Shown: piece by piece, positions 26,541 to 34,299 of the stretch | How positions within the stretch are numbered: the first letter of the stretch is position 1 | Layout of the letters: the number at the start of each line of letters is the position of its first letter | Source of the DNA: an uncultured Actinomycetes bacterium | GTDB lineage: Bacteria > Actinomycetota > Coriobacteriia > Coriobacteriales > Atopobiaceae | NCBI GenBank assembly: GCA_900314645.1 | Contig: OMWB01000018.1 | Coordinates: forward strand, 1-56,489 | Direction of reading: 5' to 3' | DNA: 56,489 bases | The notes under the pieces: model-generated | Seen by the model: the letters and a program-made list of their open reading frames with translations, nothing else | Databases searched by the model: none | What the model was told of the DNA's origin: nothing | Position numbers and translations under genes: made by a program

Positions 26541-27488
26541 ATGTCGAAAACGAGCATAAAGGAAAGGAATAAGGCAATTAGACTTGCTTGGGAAAAAGAG
26601 CAGGCGCTCGTTTCAGAGGGAAAAGGGACAAGGGATTGGACTGAGGCACAGCAAAAGGACATTCTTGACCCGAGCAAAGGCAAAGCCTATGACGATGATG
26701 GGCGAGCTTTTGAGGGCCAGCATATGAAGAGTGCTGCGGAGTATCCTGAGTATCAGGGTAATCCAGATAACATACAGTTCCTTACAAGAAAGGAGCATCT
26801 GGAGGCTCATAAGGGTAGCTGGCAAAACCCGACGAATTGGTATTACAATCCGGAGACTAAAGAGTTCGTAGACTTTGGGGACAGTCAGCCCATTCCCTGT
26901 AAAGTGCTCAATCTTAGTGAGCCGGTACAAGGCCCCTCTGTTGAGGTTCAGCAAGATAATGAAACAAAGGATTGCTCGAAGCAATCAGGGCTGGCGAGAT
27001 TAGAGGATCAAGGTAGCCGACTGCCGAAGCAGAATAAATCTGAACATCGGTCGGAAATCATAGCTCCAAAAAGGGCAGCTGTAGCAACTCCAGAGATACA
27101 AGAGAGTCTCGGAGACAAGGTTCTCCATGCGATATATGCCGCAAAGGAATTTGCCGAAAGACATCCTACATTAATGGGCTTTTTGAAACTTGCGGGTTTA
27201 GCCGCTGCTGCTCAATATGCGAACAGCGGAAAGGAATCGGGCAGCAGTTCGAAATCGTCCTCGTTAGAGATTCTTTCCAGTAATCCTTCCTCAGAAGACG
27301 ACCATGTTGATTCTTCAGACATGAAATCTTCTGACGGCGTGCCATCCGGAAGGGATTATCCGGACGAGCGCGCATCTCCTGAAGAACACACAGTGCCAGC
27401 TCATGGGCAACGCTACCATACAAAGGAAGGTGTAATCTGGAAGGAAAAGGAATCGTACCAGCGCGGCGGTAAACACAATCATGATTAG
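26541..27488 (+). CDS. HNH nuclease, polymorphic-toxin type, N-terminal domain placement
   Basis: A 315-residue protein, RBS GGAGAG. Residues 30-100 carry the HNH toxin pattern: RDWTEAQQKDIL, then GQHMKSAAEYPEY, NPDNIQFLTRKEHLEAHKG, with His61, Asn78, His86 and His90 as probable metal and catalytic residues. In typical secreted toxins this domain is C-terminal behind a delivery module; here it is near the N-terminus, and about 200 residues of low-complexity, serine- and charge-rich sequence follow, including a short hydrophobic stretch (GFLKLAGLAAAAQYA) near 220. No signal peptide is visible. It probably cuts DNA and is held in check by the SMI1/KNR4 protein before it. Confidence 0.7.
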   Translation: MSKTSIKERNKAIRLAWEKEQALVSEGKGTRDWTEAQQKDILDPSKGKAYDDDGRAFEGQHMKSAAEYPEYQGNPDNIQFLTRKEHLEAHKGSWQNPTNWYYNPETKEFVDFGDSQPIPCKVLNLSEPVQGPSVEVQQDNETKDCSKQSGLARLEDQGSRLPKQNKSEHRSEIIAPKRAAVATPEIQESLGDKVLHAIYAAKEFAERHPTLMGFLKLAGLAAAAQYANSGKESGSSSKSSSLEILSSNPSSEDDHVDSSDMKSSDGVPSGRDYPDERASPEEHTVPAHGQRYHTKEGVIWKEKESYQRGGKHNHD

Positions 27489-27588
27489 TGTGGATCCACT
27501 TTGACGTTCCTCTACCTATTAATCACCTTTGATCGTTGTTAGCGTCGGACATATTCTTGGCAATGGCTTGCCTTGAAACGCAGATAAG

Positions 27589-27630
27589 GCCCCTCTCCAC
27601 ACAGCCATTGCGACTGCGTGGAGAGGGGCC
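27589..27630 (-). terminator. Strong hairpin ending the prophage late operon
   Basis: Arms 27589-27605 and 27614-27630 match at 16 of 17 positions (GGCCCCTCTCCAC core) around an 8-nt loop. It lies just past the last prophage gene, between convergent transcripts, so it can act in both directions. The minus-strand tail TTATC is only weakly T-rich. Confidence 0.6.
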
Positions 27631-27639
27631 AAATCGTTG

Positions 27640-28029
27640 CTACTCCTGGGGCATGACGATGACGTTGCCGTCGTTGTCCAGACGTGGCGTGATGGCGACC
27701 GAGTCTCCGCACCTCACGAGGATGTACTCGGTGTTGTTCCAGCGGTCGAGGACGACGTAGCTCTCGACGCCCTTGGGCACCTCGTAGAGAGCGCGGTCCA
27801 TGTAGGGCGGCTCACCGTCCCTCTTGACGTAGGCGACGCCTCCCTGCGCCTCGATCCGCTCGACCGTGACGGCGTTGGCGCCCGCGTTGGTGCCGTCCTG
27901 CGGGTCGGCGTATGCGCTGTGGCAGGCGACGGCGCAGAGGCCAACGATGACGGCGAGGATGACGGCCAGCACGAAAGCGCCGACACCTGCGGCGCTGTCA
28001 CGCTCGTCCTGATGGTAAAGGCCGCTCAT
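27640..28029 (-). CDS. Membrane-anchored phage protein, DUF6440-like
   Basis: A 129-residue protein starting at the ATG at 28029, which overlaps the amidase stop (ATGA). Residues 14-35 form a hydrophobic membrane segment or lipoprotein-like signal (LCAVAC). The C-terminal part (LDRWNNTEYILV, then PRLDNDGNVIVMP) resembles the small DUF6440 domain found in phage and Firmicutes proteins. It is the last gene of the lysis cassette. A spanin-like or superinfection role is possible, but nothing in the sequence decides it. Confidence 0.6.
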   Translation of the reverse strand: MSGLYHQDERDSAAGVGAFVLAVILAVIVGLCAVACHSAYADPQDGTNAGANAVTVERIEAQGGVAYVKRDGEPPYMDRALYEVPKGVESYVVLDRWNNTEYILVRCGDSVAITPRLDNDGNVIVMPQE

Positions 28030-28922
28030 CGCAGCTTCCCATCGTTCAGGCACCGCTGCAGGGCACGCACGGAGTCGTTGCCGAAGTAACCATCGGCACC
28101 GCACTCGCCGCAGAGGTAGCCCCTCGCGATGAGGTGCTCCTGCACCTTGGTGCTGGTCTCCCACCCCCAGAAGCCGTCTGGGATTGCGCCTACGAGCTTC
28201 TGCAGTGCCCTCACGCACTGCGAGCCCTGGCCGCCCCACTCCACGGAGGTGACCGCAGGGATGTACTTGGCGTTGCCCTGCCACTGGCCGGAGAGGACGC
28301 CGTCCTCCCAGGTGCCCAGCGCGTGCTGCAGGTCGAGCACGGTGTTGTAGCCCGCCCAGCCGTCCACGTCGAGCTTTCCGCCCCTGGTGTTGTTCTTGGC
28401 GGTTGCCGGTGCGGAGGAGCCCTCACCCGAGAGCCTCTCGTTCACCTCGCGCGAGAGCCGTGCGAACTGCTTCGAGAGCCACGGCCCCGGGCAGTCGGTC
28501 GCCTGGAACCAGCAGTGCATGGTAAGGACGCCGTCGCTGTTGCCCGTATAGGAGCAGTTCTCGATGCCGTTGCGGCGGCAGACGTCGGCGCAGAGCTCGA
28601 CGAGCGACTCCCAGCAGGCGTCGGTGAGCGAGCCGTCGGCGAGGTTGGCGCACTCGATGGTCACGGCGCGGTTGTCGTTCCAGCCGGAGCCGGAGGTCCA
28701 GGCGCGGTTGCACTCCTCCACGTACATGGCCACGCGGCCGTCCGAGCCGATGCCGTAGTTGGAGCTTGCCTGGCGGGAGGTCGGCGCGAAGATCTGGCCG
28801 CAGACCTCGATGGAGCAGTTGCCCGCCATGTAGTGCGGGGTGATCTTGGTGATGGGCTGGTTGCGACGCCCCGAGTGGTTGAGGCTGAGCGCCACGTAGG
28901 ACACGAGGGGGCTGTTGCTCAT
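28026..28922 (-). CDS. Endolysin: N-acetylmuramoyl-L-alanine amidase with peptidoglycan-binding repeats
   Basis: A 298-residue lysin. The N-terminal 160 residues are an Amidase_2/PGRP zinc amidase: His30 in ITPHYMAG, and His and Cys in LTMHCWFQATDCPGPW are the zinc ligands. It cuts the bond between muramic acid and the L-alanine of the stem peptide. After a linker near 170-180, two peptidoglycan-binding-like repeats follow (WAGYNTVLDLQHALG; GYFGNDSVRALQRCL). There is no signal peptide, so export depends on the holin encoded just upstream, whose stop overlaps this start by 4 nt. Confidence 0.9.
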   Translation of the reverse strand: MSNSPLVSYVALSLNHSGRRNQPITKITPHYMAGNCSIEVCGQIFAPTSRQASSNYGIGSDGRVAMYVEECNRAWTSGSGWNDNRAVTIECANLADGSLTDACWESLVELCADVCRRNGIENCSYTGNSDGVLTMHCWFQATDCPGPWLSKQFARLSREVNERLSGEGSSAPATAKNNTRGGKLDVDGWAGYNTVLDLQHALGTWEDGVLSGQWQGNAKYIPAVTSVEWGGQGSQCVRALQKLVGAIPDGFWGWETSTKVQEHLIARGYLCGECGADGYFGNDSVRALQRCLNDGKLR

Positions 28923-29161
28923 CGCGCGTCACCGCCCCTCTCGATGGTGGGCACGCCCTCGTCCACCTCGGGAAGGCCCGTTGCTATGGCGATGAGCACG
29001 GAGATGATGGCGGCGGTGGCGCCGACGCTGGCGGCCCCGAGCCAGTCGACCTGCGTGATGCCCACCGCAGTTGTGCCGATGACGCCGAGCATGCCCTCAG
29101 CAAATGTGCGCAGCGCGCGGATGGCGGCCGCCCGTACGAACTCCTTGAGGTCGAACTTCAT
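28919..29161 (-). CDS. Phage holin (two membrane segments)
   Basis: An 80-residue protein from the ATG at 29161, preceded by an excellent AAGGAGATCCACC; upstream Met codons have no such site. A basic N-terminus is followed by two hydrophobic segments, about 17-35 (GMLGVIGTTAVGITQV) and 38-58 (LGAASVGATAAIISVLIAIA), and a short charged tail. Size, topology and coupling to the amidase gene fit a class II, r1t-like holin that forms the lysis pore. Confidence 0.8.
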   Translation of the reverse strand: MKFDLKEFVRAAAIRALRTFAEGMLGVIGTTAVGITQVDWLGAASVGATAAIISVLIAIATGLPEVDEGVPTIERGGDAR

Positions 29162-29185
29162 GGTGGATCTCCTTCCATGTGGAAA

Positions 29186-29210
29186 GAGGCCCGGAGCATG
29201 TCCGGGCCTC
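29186..29210 (-). terminator. Perfect 10-bp hairpin inside the lysis cassette
   Basis: GAGGCCCGGA and TCCGGGCCTC pair perfectly around a 5-nt loop. On the minus strand the stem is followed by TTTCC. It lies in the 73-bp gap between the coiled-coil membrane protein and the holin, where it could attenuate lysis-gene transcription. Confidence 0.55.
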
Positions 29211-29234
29211 AACCTGCCAAAGCGTGTTTTGGAT

Positions 29235-29510
29235 CTACTGGTCCTCGAGCCGCCCGATGCGGCGGTCGTGGTCGTCCAGCTTCGCCTCGATCTTGGTTAT
29301 CCTCGCCGCGTGGTCGTCGAGCTTGCGGTCGAGTGCGCGCACGTCCTCGCGCGTGTCGCGTGCCGTGTCGCTGATGTAGTCGAGCTTGTCGCGCACGGCC
29401 TGCGAGGTCATCACCTCGCCGCGCCTGTCGCGCAGGACGCCGACCACGAGCGCGATGGCCGCGATGACCGCCGATGTCACGGCGACCGCCTCTCCTATGG
29501 TCACGGTCAT
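29235..29510 (-). CDS. XhlA-like membrane/coiled-coil protein (lysis accessory)
   Basis: A 91-residue protein with one N-terminal membrane segment (AVAVTSAVIAAIALVVGVL, about 7-25) and a long amphipathic coiled coil (about 40-91) full of D, R, K and L heptads. This is the plan of XhlA/hemolysin-type phage proteins that help holins, except that in XhlA the membrane segment is C-terminal. Its ATG overlaps the stop of the fibre gene before it. A second holin component is the likely role. Confidence 0.6.
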   Translation of the reverse strand: MTVTIGEAVAVTSAVIAAIALVVGVLRDRRGEVMTSQAVRDKLDYISDTARDTREDVRALDRKLDDHAARITKIEAKLDDHDRRIGRLEDQ

Positions 29511-30358
29511 CAGCCTCCCTGGTAGTCGCTCAGCTTCTTGATGTAGCTGGCGCGCTCCGACCAGTAACTGGCGGACTTGTAGGAGTCGACGAGCGAGTCA
29601 CGAACATAGATGGCGCAATCGCTGGGGACGCTCGCGAACGTATTGCTGGCGAGCGAGGGCACCACGCCGAAGTCGAGGACGAGCTCTTCCAAGGCGGTGC
29701 AGCTTCCGAAGGAGCGCGTGGCGAAGCTGATGGTGGTAGCCGTGCTCAGCAGCCTCACCGACGCGAGCGCCGAGCAACCCGAGAAGCAGTTTCCCGGGAC
29801 GTAGGTCGTGCCGCTCTTGGCACGTATCTCCACGTCCACGCTCGTAAGAGACGTGCACATGCTGAACTGCGAGCCGTAGCTCTGCAGCTCGATGACTCGC
29901 GTCGGGGCGAAGGTCTCCAGCATCGAGTACATGAACACGTTCTGCCCGATGGTGAGGATTGTGCTGCCCGCTGCGAGGAGTTGCCTCACGGACGAGTAGT
30001 AGAAGGCGCGGTAGTCTATCTGGGTCACCCACGAGGGAATCTCGACGCTGCGAAGGCGCTGGGCGCTTCGGTAGGACGAGCTGTCCACGGCGAAGGCCCC
30101 CGCGCGGATGATCGTGTTGGTGCCCTCGTCACCGAAGTCCTCCGCCGTAATGTCCACGTAGGAGTCCGGCGTCGTGTTATATCCACGGTAGAGCGTCTGG
30201 GAGGCTATGCCGTTGGCGCCACCTCCGCTGGGGATGGCACTGATGGCGGTGGGCATCTGGTCGAGGGTCATCTTCGCCGAGGTCCCCGCCTTGGTGCGGA
30301 TGGCGTTCGCGATTGCCGTTATCTTGCTGCCGGTTACGAGCGTGTCCAGTGCTGGCAT
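29510..30358 (-). CDS. Tail-tip protein with BspA-like leucine-rich repeats
   Basis: A 282-residue protein, RBS AAGGAGG. The N-terminal 50 residues (LVTGSKITAIANAIRTKAGT, then KMTLDQMPTAISAI) are a motif common at the start of coriobacterial and Firmicutes phage fibres. Residues about 95-265 hold LRR_5/BspA-type repeats (RLRSVEIPSWVTQIDYRAF, LASVRLLSTATTISFATRSF). BspA repeats bind host surface molecules, so this is a candidate receptor-binding or accessory adhesin of the virion. It stands after the baseplate genes and before the lysis cassette. Confidence 0.75.
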   Translation of the reverse strand: MPALDTLVTGSKITAIANAIRTKAGTSAKMTLDQMPTAISAIPSGGGANGIASQTLYRGYNTTPDSYVDITAEDFGDEGTNTIIRAGAFAVDSSSYRSAQRLRSVEIPSWVTQIDYRAFYYSSVRQLLAAGSTILTIGQNVFMYSMLETFAPTRVIELQSYGSQFSMCTSLTSVDVEIRAKSGTTYVPGNCFSGCSALASVRLLSTATTISFATRSFGSCTALEELVLDFGVVPSLASNTFASVPSDCAIYVRDSLVDSYKSASYWSERASYIKKLSDYQGG

Positions 30359-30371
30359 CTGTCTCGCCTCC

Positions 30372-30977
30372 TTACCACGTGGTGCTGTCGCCGTTGGCGT
30401 ACGCGGGCCCGCTGCCGTCGTCGTTCCAGACCTCGACCAACTCGAGCCAAAGCCTGTTGGTGCTGGACAGTGGCAGAACCTCTCCCGCGAGAGCGGCCGC
30501 GCCCACGTAGCGCAGCGTTAACGTGCTGCCGCTGAGCGACACGCGGACGTTATGCTGCGTGATCCTGGAGCCGTCGTTGTAGGCGTCCACGATCGAGGCG
30601 AACGTGTACATGTAGGACTTGGGACGGATGTCGCACGAGTATAGGTGCGAGGCCGAACCTAGGCTGAAGGTGATCCTCATGCGGGCTGCTGTTGCGGGTG
30701 ACTCCGAGAGCGTAACGTTGGTGCTCGTGGTCGTCACCTCCACGTCGCCGTCGGTGTCGGCGTCGTATATGGTGACCGTCGGGTAGCCGCCTGCCGCGTC
30801 TATGAGGTCAGTCACGTCGCTCGCGAGCTTCGCGGCGGTGACGGCGGAGTCCTGGATGCCCGACGTGCCGTGAGTGTGGGACGTCAGCGCGAACCGGCTT
30901 CGTATGTTGGAGACCAGCGTCTCGAGCGCGCCTGGCATGAGCGCGACGAACTCGCTGTCCTCCCCGATGACGGACAT
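30372..30977 (-). CDS. Phage tail fibre/appendage protein
   Basis: A 201-residue protein. A collagen-free fibre signature SRFALTSHTHGTSGIQDSAV lies near 27-46, as in many Dit/Tal-associated appendage proteins, and a beta-rich C-terminal domain follows (VRVSLSGSTLTLRYVG). No enzyme motif is visible. Position between two other tail-tip genes supports a structural, possibly receptor-contacting role. Confidence 0.65.
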   Translation of the reverse strand: MSVIGEDSEFVALMPGALETLVSNIRSRFALTSHTHGTSGIQDSAVTAAKLASDVTDLIDAAGGYPTVTIYDADTDGDVEVTTTSTNVTLSESPATAARMRITFSLGSASHLYSCDIRPKSYMYTFASIVDAYNDGSRITQHNVRVSLSGSTLTLRYVGAAALAGEVLPLSSTNRLWLELVEVWNDDGSGPAYANGDSTTW

Positions 30978-30986
30978 GGGCTTCCC

Positions 30987-31529
30987 CTAAGAGGTGAAGA
31001 GCGCGTTGATCTGCGCGTTGGTCACGATGGTTACGTCGGCGTCCTCCACGAACCCTGAGAGGTCCACCGTCGGGGCCTGGGCGTCCCATGCGCTGCCACT
31101 CCACACGTAGTTCATGCCGTCGGCGGAGACGTTCCACATGTCGCCTGTGGACTGTCCCGAAGACGGGAGCTGGACGTAGGTGGAGACGGTGCCTTTGTAG
31201 GTGACCGCCGATGCAAGCGCCGTGGAGATGGCGGTGCTGACGGTCGTGCTCACCTGGCTCGCGGTCTGGAAGCCCGAGTCGTTCGTGAGGTCGGAGACCT
31301 TCGTAGGCACGTCCACGTCCACGGCCTTGTTCGCGTCGGGAGTGAGGGCGCTCCCGTTGACCTTGACCGTCTCGATGGTGTTGGGCTCGCCGCCCTCGGC
31401 GACGATGTCGTCCACGCGGCCGTCGAGGGTCTCGAGCGCCGCCTGCGTGGCGAAGAGCTGCTTCGCCTTGTCGTGGTAGAGCGAGAGGTGGTCGTAGTCG
31501 ACCAGGCTGTCATAGGCCGGCGTTGGCAT
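30987..31529 (-). CDS. Tail-tip/fibre protein with conserved C-terminal motif
   Basis: A 180-residue protein, ATG at 31529 behind ACGGAGG, overlapping the gene before it by 20 nt. The start (LSLYHDKAKQLFATQAALE) is helical; the middle carries VPTKVSDLTNDSGFQTASQV, a phrase typical of trimeric phage fibres, and a carbohydrate-chip-like segment GTVSTYVQLPSSGQSTGDMW. The last residues, DVTIVTNAQINALF, echo the end of the 69-aa protein encoded just upstream (SIVTNQQILSLF). Confidence 0.7.
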   Translation of the reverse strand: MPTPAYDSLVDYDHLSLYHDKAKQLFATQAALETLDGRVDDIVAEGGEPNTIETVKVNGSALTPDANKAVDVDVPTKVSDLTNDSGFQTASQVSTTVSTAISTALASAVTYKGTVSTYVQLPSSGQSTGDMWNVSADGMNYVWSGSAWDAQAPTVDLSGFVEDADVTIVTNAQINALFTS

Positions 31530-31719
31530 TTCCGGTTCCTCCGTCCTCGAAGAGCGAGAGTATCTGTTGGTTGGTGACTATGGAGAGCGTGACGTCCTCG
31601 TCCGCGTTTCGCGCGAGCTCGGCGTCGATGGCGTCCATATTCGAGTTGATGACCTGTATGTCCACCGGCTCGTCGTAGGTGGGCTTCGCGAGCCGGTAGC
31701 GGTCCGTGTAGGCGGGCAA
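31510..31719 (-). CDS. Small tail-associated protein, 69 aa
   Basis: The ATG at 31719 follows the Tal gene after a short gap. The sequence YRLAKPTYDEPVDIQVINSN describes a short helical phage protein often found behind tail endopeptidases. Its C-terminal part DVTLSIVTNQQILSLF repeats the motif ending the next protein, which suggests a shared docking tag. No catalytic residues are visible. Confidence 0.6.
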   Translation of the reverse strand: MPAYTDRYRLAKPTYDEPVDIQVINSNMDAIDAELARNADEDVTLSIVTNQQILSLFEDGGTGNANAGL

Positions 31720-31731
31720 TTGCGCACCCCC

Positions 31732-33570
31732 TTACGATGTCGAGATCTTCGTGCCGTCCACGTAGACCCCGTCGCTCTTGAGCTCCAGCGTGGTGGAGCC
31801 CGCCGCGAGCCCGATGTAGTCGGAGGTGATCGAGATGCCAGACGCGTAGCTTGCGACGTAGATGTCCACGCCCGTGTTCGACACGCCGATGCCCGACCGG
31901 GGCGTGAACATCGACGCCCCCGAGGCGTCCGCCTGCACGGTCCCGTAGGCGTCGCCCGAGCCGAGGAGCCCCGTACGCTGCCCGCGCATGTAGACGTTGC
32001 CGTCGGCGAGGCGTATGAACCCGCGCTGCGAGAGGTCGGCGATGCTGTCGCTCGGAACGTAGAGCGTGAGCTGGCCGCCTGCCGAGTACTGCTCGACCTC
32101 CGCCACGCGCCTGGCGGCCATGCCGACGTCCACGTATATGCCCCCGTAGCCGTCCTTGCGGTAGACCCGCAGGAGGTTCTGCAGCGTGCTCGATATCTTC
32201 GCCTGCAGGCTGATGCCCTGCAGGTTGGACGCGTCCAGGTCGTCGATCTGCACGGTGGGCGTCGTCGCGTCGTTCACGGTCGGGAACGTGTTGCCACCCC
32301 CGCCCGAGATGTAGCCGCCGTCGACGAGCGCGTCCGCGAGGTCCTGCAGGTAGCTGGGGTCGCTGTTCAGCCTGTTGGCTAGGTTGTCGAGCCACGATTG
32401 GTCGAGGGCCGAGCCACCGGAGCCCACGATGGTCTCCGTCTTGGTGCTCGTCGAGGTCGTCTTGGTCTTCGCCTTCTTCTCGGTGGCGTCCTCCACGTAC
32501 CTCATCACGAGGTAGCTTTTTCGTTTGCCAATGGTGACGGTCCCGGTCGCCGTCTCCAGCATGAGGTCGCGTTTGATCCTCGTGACACGCTGCCGCATGC
32601 GGACGGGCGGGTCGAAGGCGGTGTCGACGACGTCCACGTGGTCCCCGAGGGCAACACCCCTCAGCGCGTCCTCGGCGTCTATCACGTCGGCCTCGTAGGT
32701 TATCTCGGGCTGCGAGAGGTTCGCGAGCTGCCGCTGGGCCTGCGCCTTCAGGAAGGAGGCGTCGATGCAGTTCTCGTCCACGTAGTAGCCGAAGTGATGC
32801 ACCTTGGCCGTCTTCGAGTCGTTCCAGCGCCCCCAGCTGTCGCGCGCGGAGGTGTCCTCCACGTACCTCAGCCCGCCGTTCACGCTGGATATGTCCAGGC
32901 GCGAAACGTTTCCGTTGGAGTCCTCGCTGGCCTTCCCGTAGGCGTAGAGCGCGGTCACGGGGTCGGTGCTCTCCACGATCCTGCGTACGCTCGTGACGTT
33001 GCGGCTGTAGGTGAAGCGGCGCGTCGCGGTGGAGCTGCCACGCTCTGCCTTAATCTGGACGACTCGCGTATACACCTCTGCGGAGCTGGTCGAGCCTATG
33101 GTCACGTAGGCCCTCAGCTCTCCTGCGTTGGCCTCCTCGATGATCTGGTTGATGGCCTCGCGCACGCTCGTGTTCTCGAACGTGAAGCTGAAGGTGCCCT
33201 GCACGTCCGAGCTGCTCAGCCACCTGCTGCCTCCCGCCGATATGACGCTTGCGAGCGCGCTCGCCACGCTGACGTCGGTGAGCGTGAGCGAGCCTATGTA
33301 GTCACCCAGCGTCTCGCAGATGGAGTTGATGGCGGTGACGTTGGAGATGGACCTGCCGTTGCTGTCGTGGATGCGCTGAACAGAGTCCACGACGTGCTCG
33401 TGCCACTGGCCGGAGAGGTCTCGCCACACCAGGCGGTCGCCCTTCTCTACGAAGTCGAACGTCGTTATGGTGAGCGTGTCGGTCCCGTCCAGGTCCTCCT
33501 CGTGGGTGGCCGTGATGGGCCTCACGCTGCCGAGCTGCGTCTCCCAGCGGTCGTATCGTGTGAACCTCAT
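31732..33570 (-). CDS. Tail-associated lysin/minor structural protein (Tal-like)
   Basis: A 612-residue protein that begins at the ATG at 33570 as the Dit gene ends. The N-terminal 300 residues (ITATHEEDLDGTDTLTITTF, VSVASALASVISAGGSRWLS) are the baseplate-hub fold of Siphoviridae Tal/gp18-like proteins. A threonine- and lysine-rich linker (EKKAKTKTTSTSTKTET) near 370 leads to a beta-rich C-terminal part with short repeats (GVYVDGTKIS at the very end). It forms the tail tip that meets the cell. No peptidase motif could be pinned down. Confidence 0.75.
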   Translation of the reverse strand: MRFTRYDRWETQLGSVRPITATHEEDLDGTDTLTITTFDFVEKGDRLVWRDLSGQWHEHVVDSVQRIHDSNGRSISNVTAINSICETLGDYIGSLTLTDVSVASALASVISAGGSRWLSSSDVQGTFSFTFENTSVREAINQIIEEANAGELRAYVTIGSTSSAEVYTRVVQIKAERGSSTATRRFTYSRNVTSVRRIVESTDPVTALYAYGKASEDSNGNVSRLDISSVNGGLRYVEDTSARDSWGRWNDSKTAKVHHFGYYVDENCIDASFLKAQAQRQLANLSQPEITYEADVIDAEDALRGVALGDHVDVVDTAFDPPVRMRQRVTRIKRDLMLETATGTVTIGKRKSYLVMRYVEDATEKKAKTKTTSTSTKTETIVGSGGSALDQSWLDNLANRLNSDPSYLQDLADALVDGGYISGGGGNTFPTVNDATTPTVQIDDLDASNLQGISLQAKISSTLQNLLRVYRKDGYGGIYVDVGMAARRVAEVEQYSAGGQLTLYVPSDSIADLSQRGFIRLADGNVYMRGQRTGLLGSGDAYGTVQADASGASMFTPRSGIGVSNTGVDIYVASYASGISITSDYIGLAAGSTTLELKSDGVYVDGTKISTS

Positions 33571-34299
33571 CTACAGCCACCTCTCGTGCCATTTCACGGT
33601 TGCGGTAGACGTGGCCTTCAGGGTCACGGTCGCGCTGTCCAGTGGGAAGAAGTCCGAGGCCAGCGCGAACGTGCAGGCGCTGCCCCCGTACTTCACGGTC
33701 TGCCTCTGCATGTCGATGATGAGCTTGCTAGTTCCATTGAATGAACCCTGCGCCTCCACGTACTTGCCCGTGGACTCGTTGGTGAACCTCCAGGCGGTGC
33801 TCCCGCTGACTGGTGTCGCCTCCACGGTAGGCCAGCTCCTCGTGTTGCCGCCACGGGTGACGCTCGTGGATGAGGTCCCGATGGTCGCCGTCCTCTGCGC
33901 GGCCGCGTAGCCGGTGGCGTCGGGAACAACGAAGGCGATCGTGACGTGCGGGTGGGAGTGGCCCCGATCGAGCGTGGTGCTGCCGCTGACGTACGCGTCG
34001 TAGGCGATGCCGCTCTCGTCGGGAAGAACCAGCCTCTTGGTGACGGTCCCGGTGGTGTCGAGCGCCGCTGCTAGGAGCTGCCGATACCCGCTGACCTCCG
34101 TGGCGGTCTGTCCCTTGAGCGTCGCCGCGAGGCGTATCTCCATAGGCCTGAGTCTCCTGCCCGCGACGATGGAGCCGTCGGACGCGGGTATCTCCACGTC
34201 GGTCAGCTCCACCTCGGCGAGCAGCGAGCGCTCGATGGCGATGCCGGTGAGGTACTGGCTGAGGTCGGTGCCCCCAAACGTCACGGACTGCAGGCTCAT
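33571..34299 (-). CDS. Distal tail protein (Dit)
   Basis: A 242-residue protein that starts MSLQSVTFGGTDLSQYL and overlaps the tape-measure stop by 4 nt. The N-terminal beta-domain and the phrase HPHVTIAFVVPDATGYA in the middle fit Dit proteins, which form the hexameric ring joining tail tube and tip. The C-terminal half (AWRFTNESTGKYVEAQG, GTSKLIIDMQRQTV) is the galectin-like domain usual in longer Dits. Position directly after tape measure is canonical. Confidence 0.8.
   Translation of the reverse strand: MSLQSVTFGGTDLSQYLTGIAIERSLLAEVELTDVEIPASDGSIVAGRRLRPMEIRLAATLKGQTATEVSGYRQLLAAALDTTGTVTKRLVLPDESGIAYDAYVSGSTTLDRGHSHPHVTIAFVVPDATGYAAAQRTATIGTSSTSVTRGGNTRSWPTVEATPVSGSTAWRFTNESTGKYVEAQGSFNGTSKLIIDMQRQTVKYGGSACTFALASDFFPLDSATVTLKATSTATVKWHERWL

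Noticed and set aside
28134..29525. Long plus-strand open frame (463 codons) opposite the lysis genes
   Set aside because: It is antisense to amidase and holin genes that have clear motifs and ribosome sites; long antisense frames are expected in GC-rich DNA.
31250..33744. Alternative frames over the tail-tip genes (381 and 448 codons)
   Set aside because: They contradict the tightly spaced fibre and Tal genes and have typical shadow composition.
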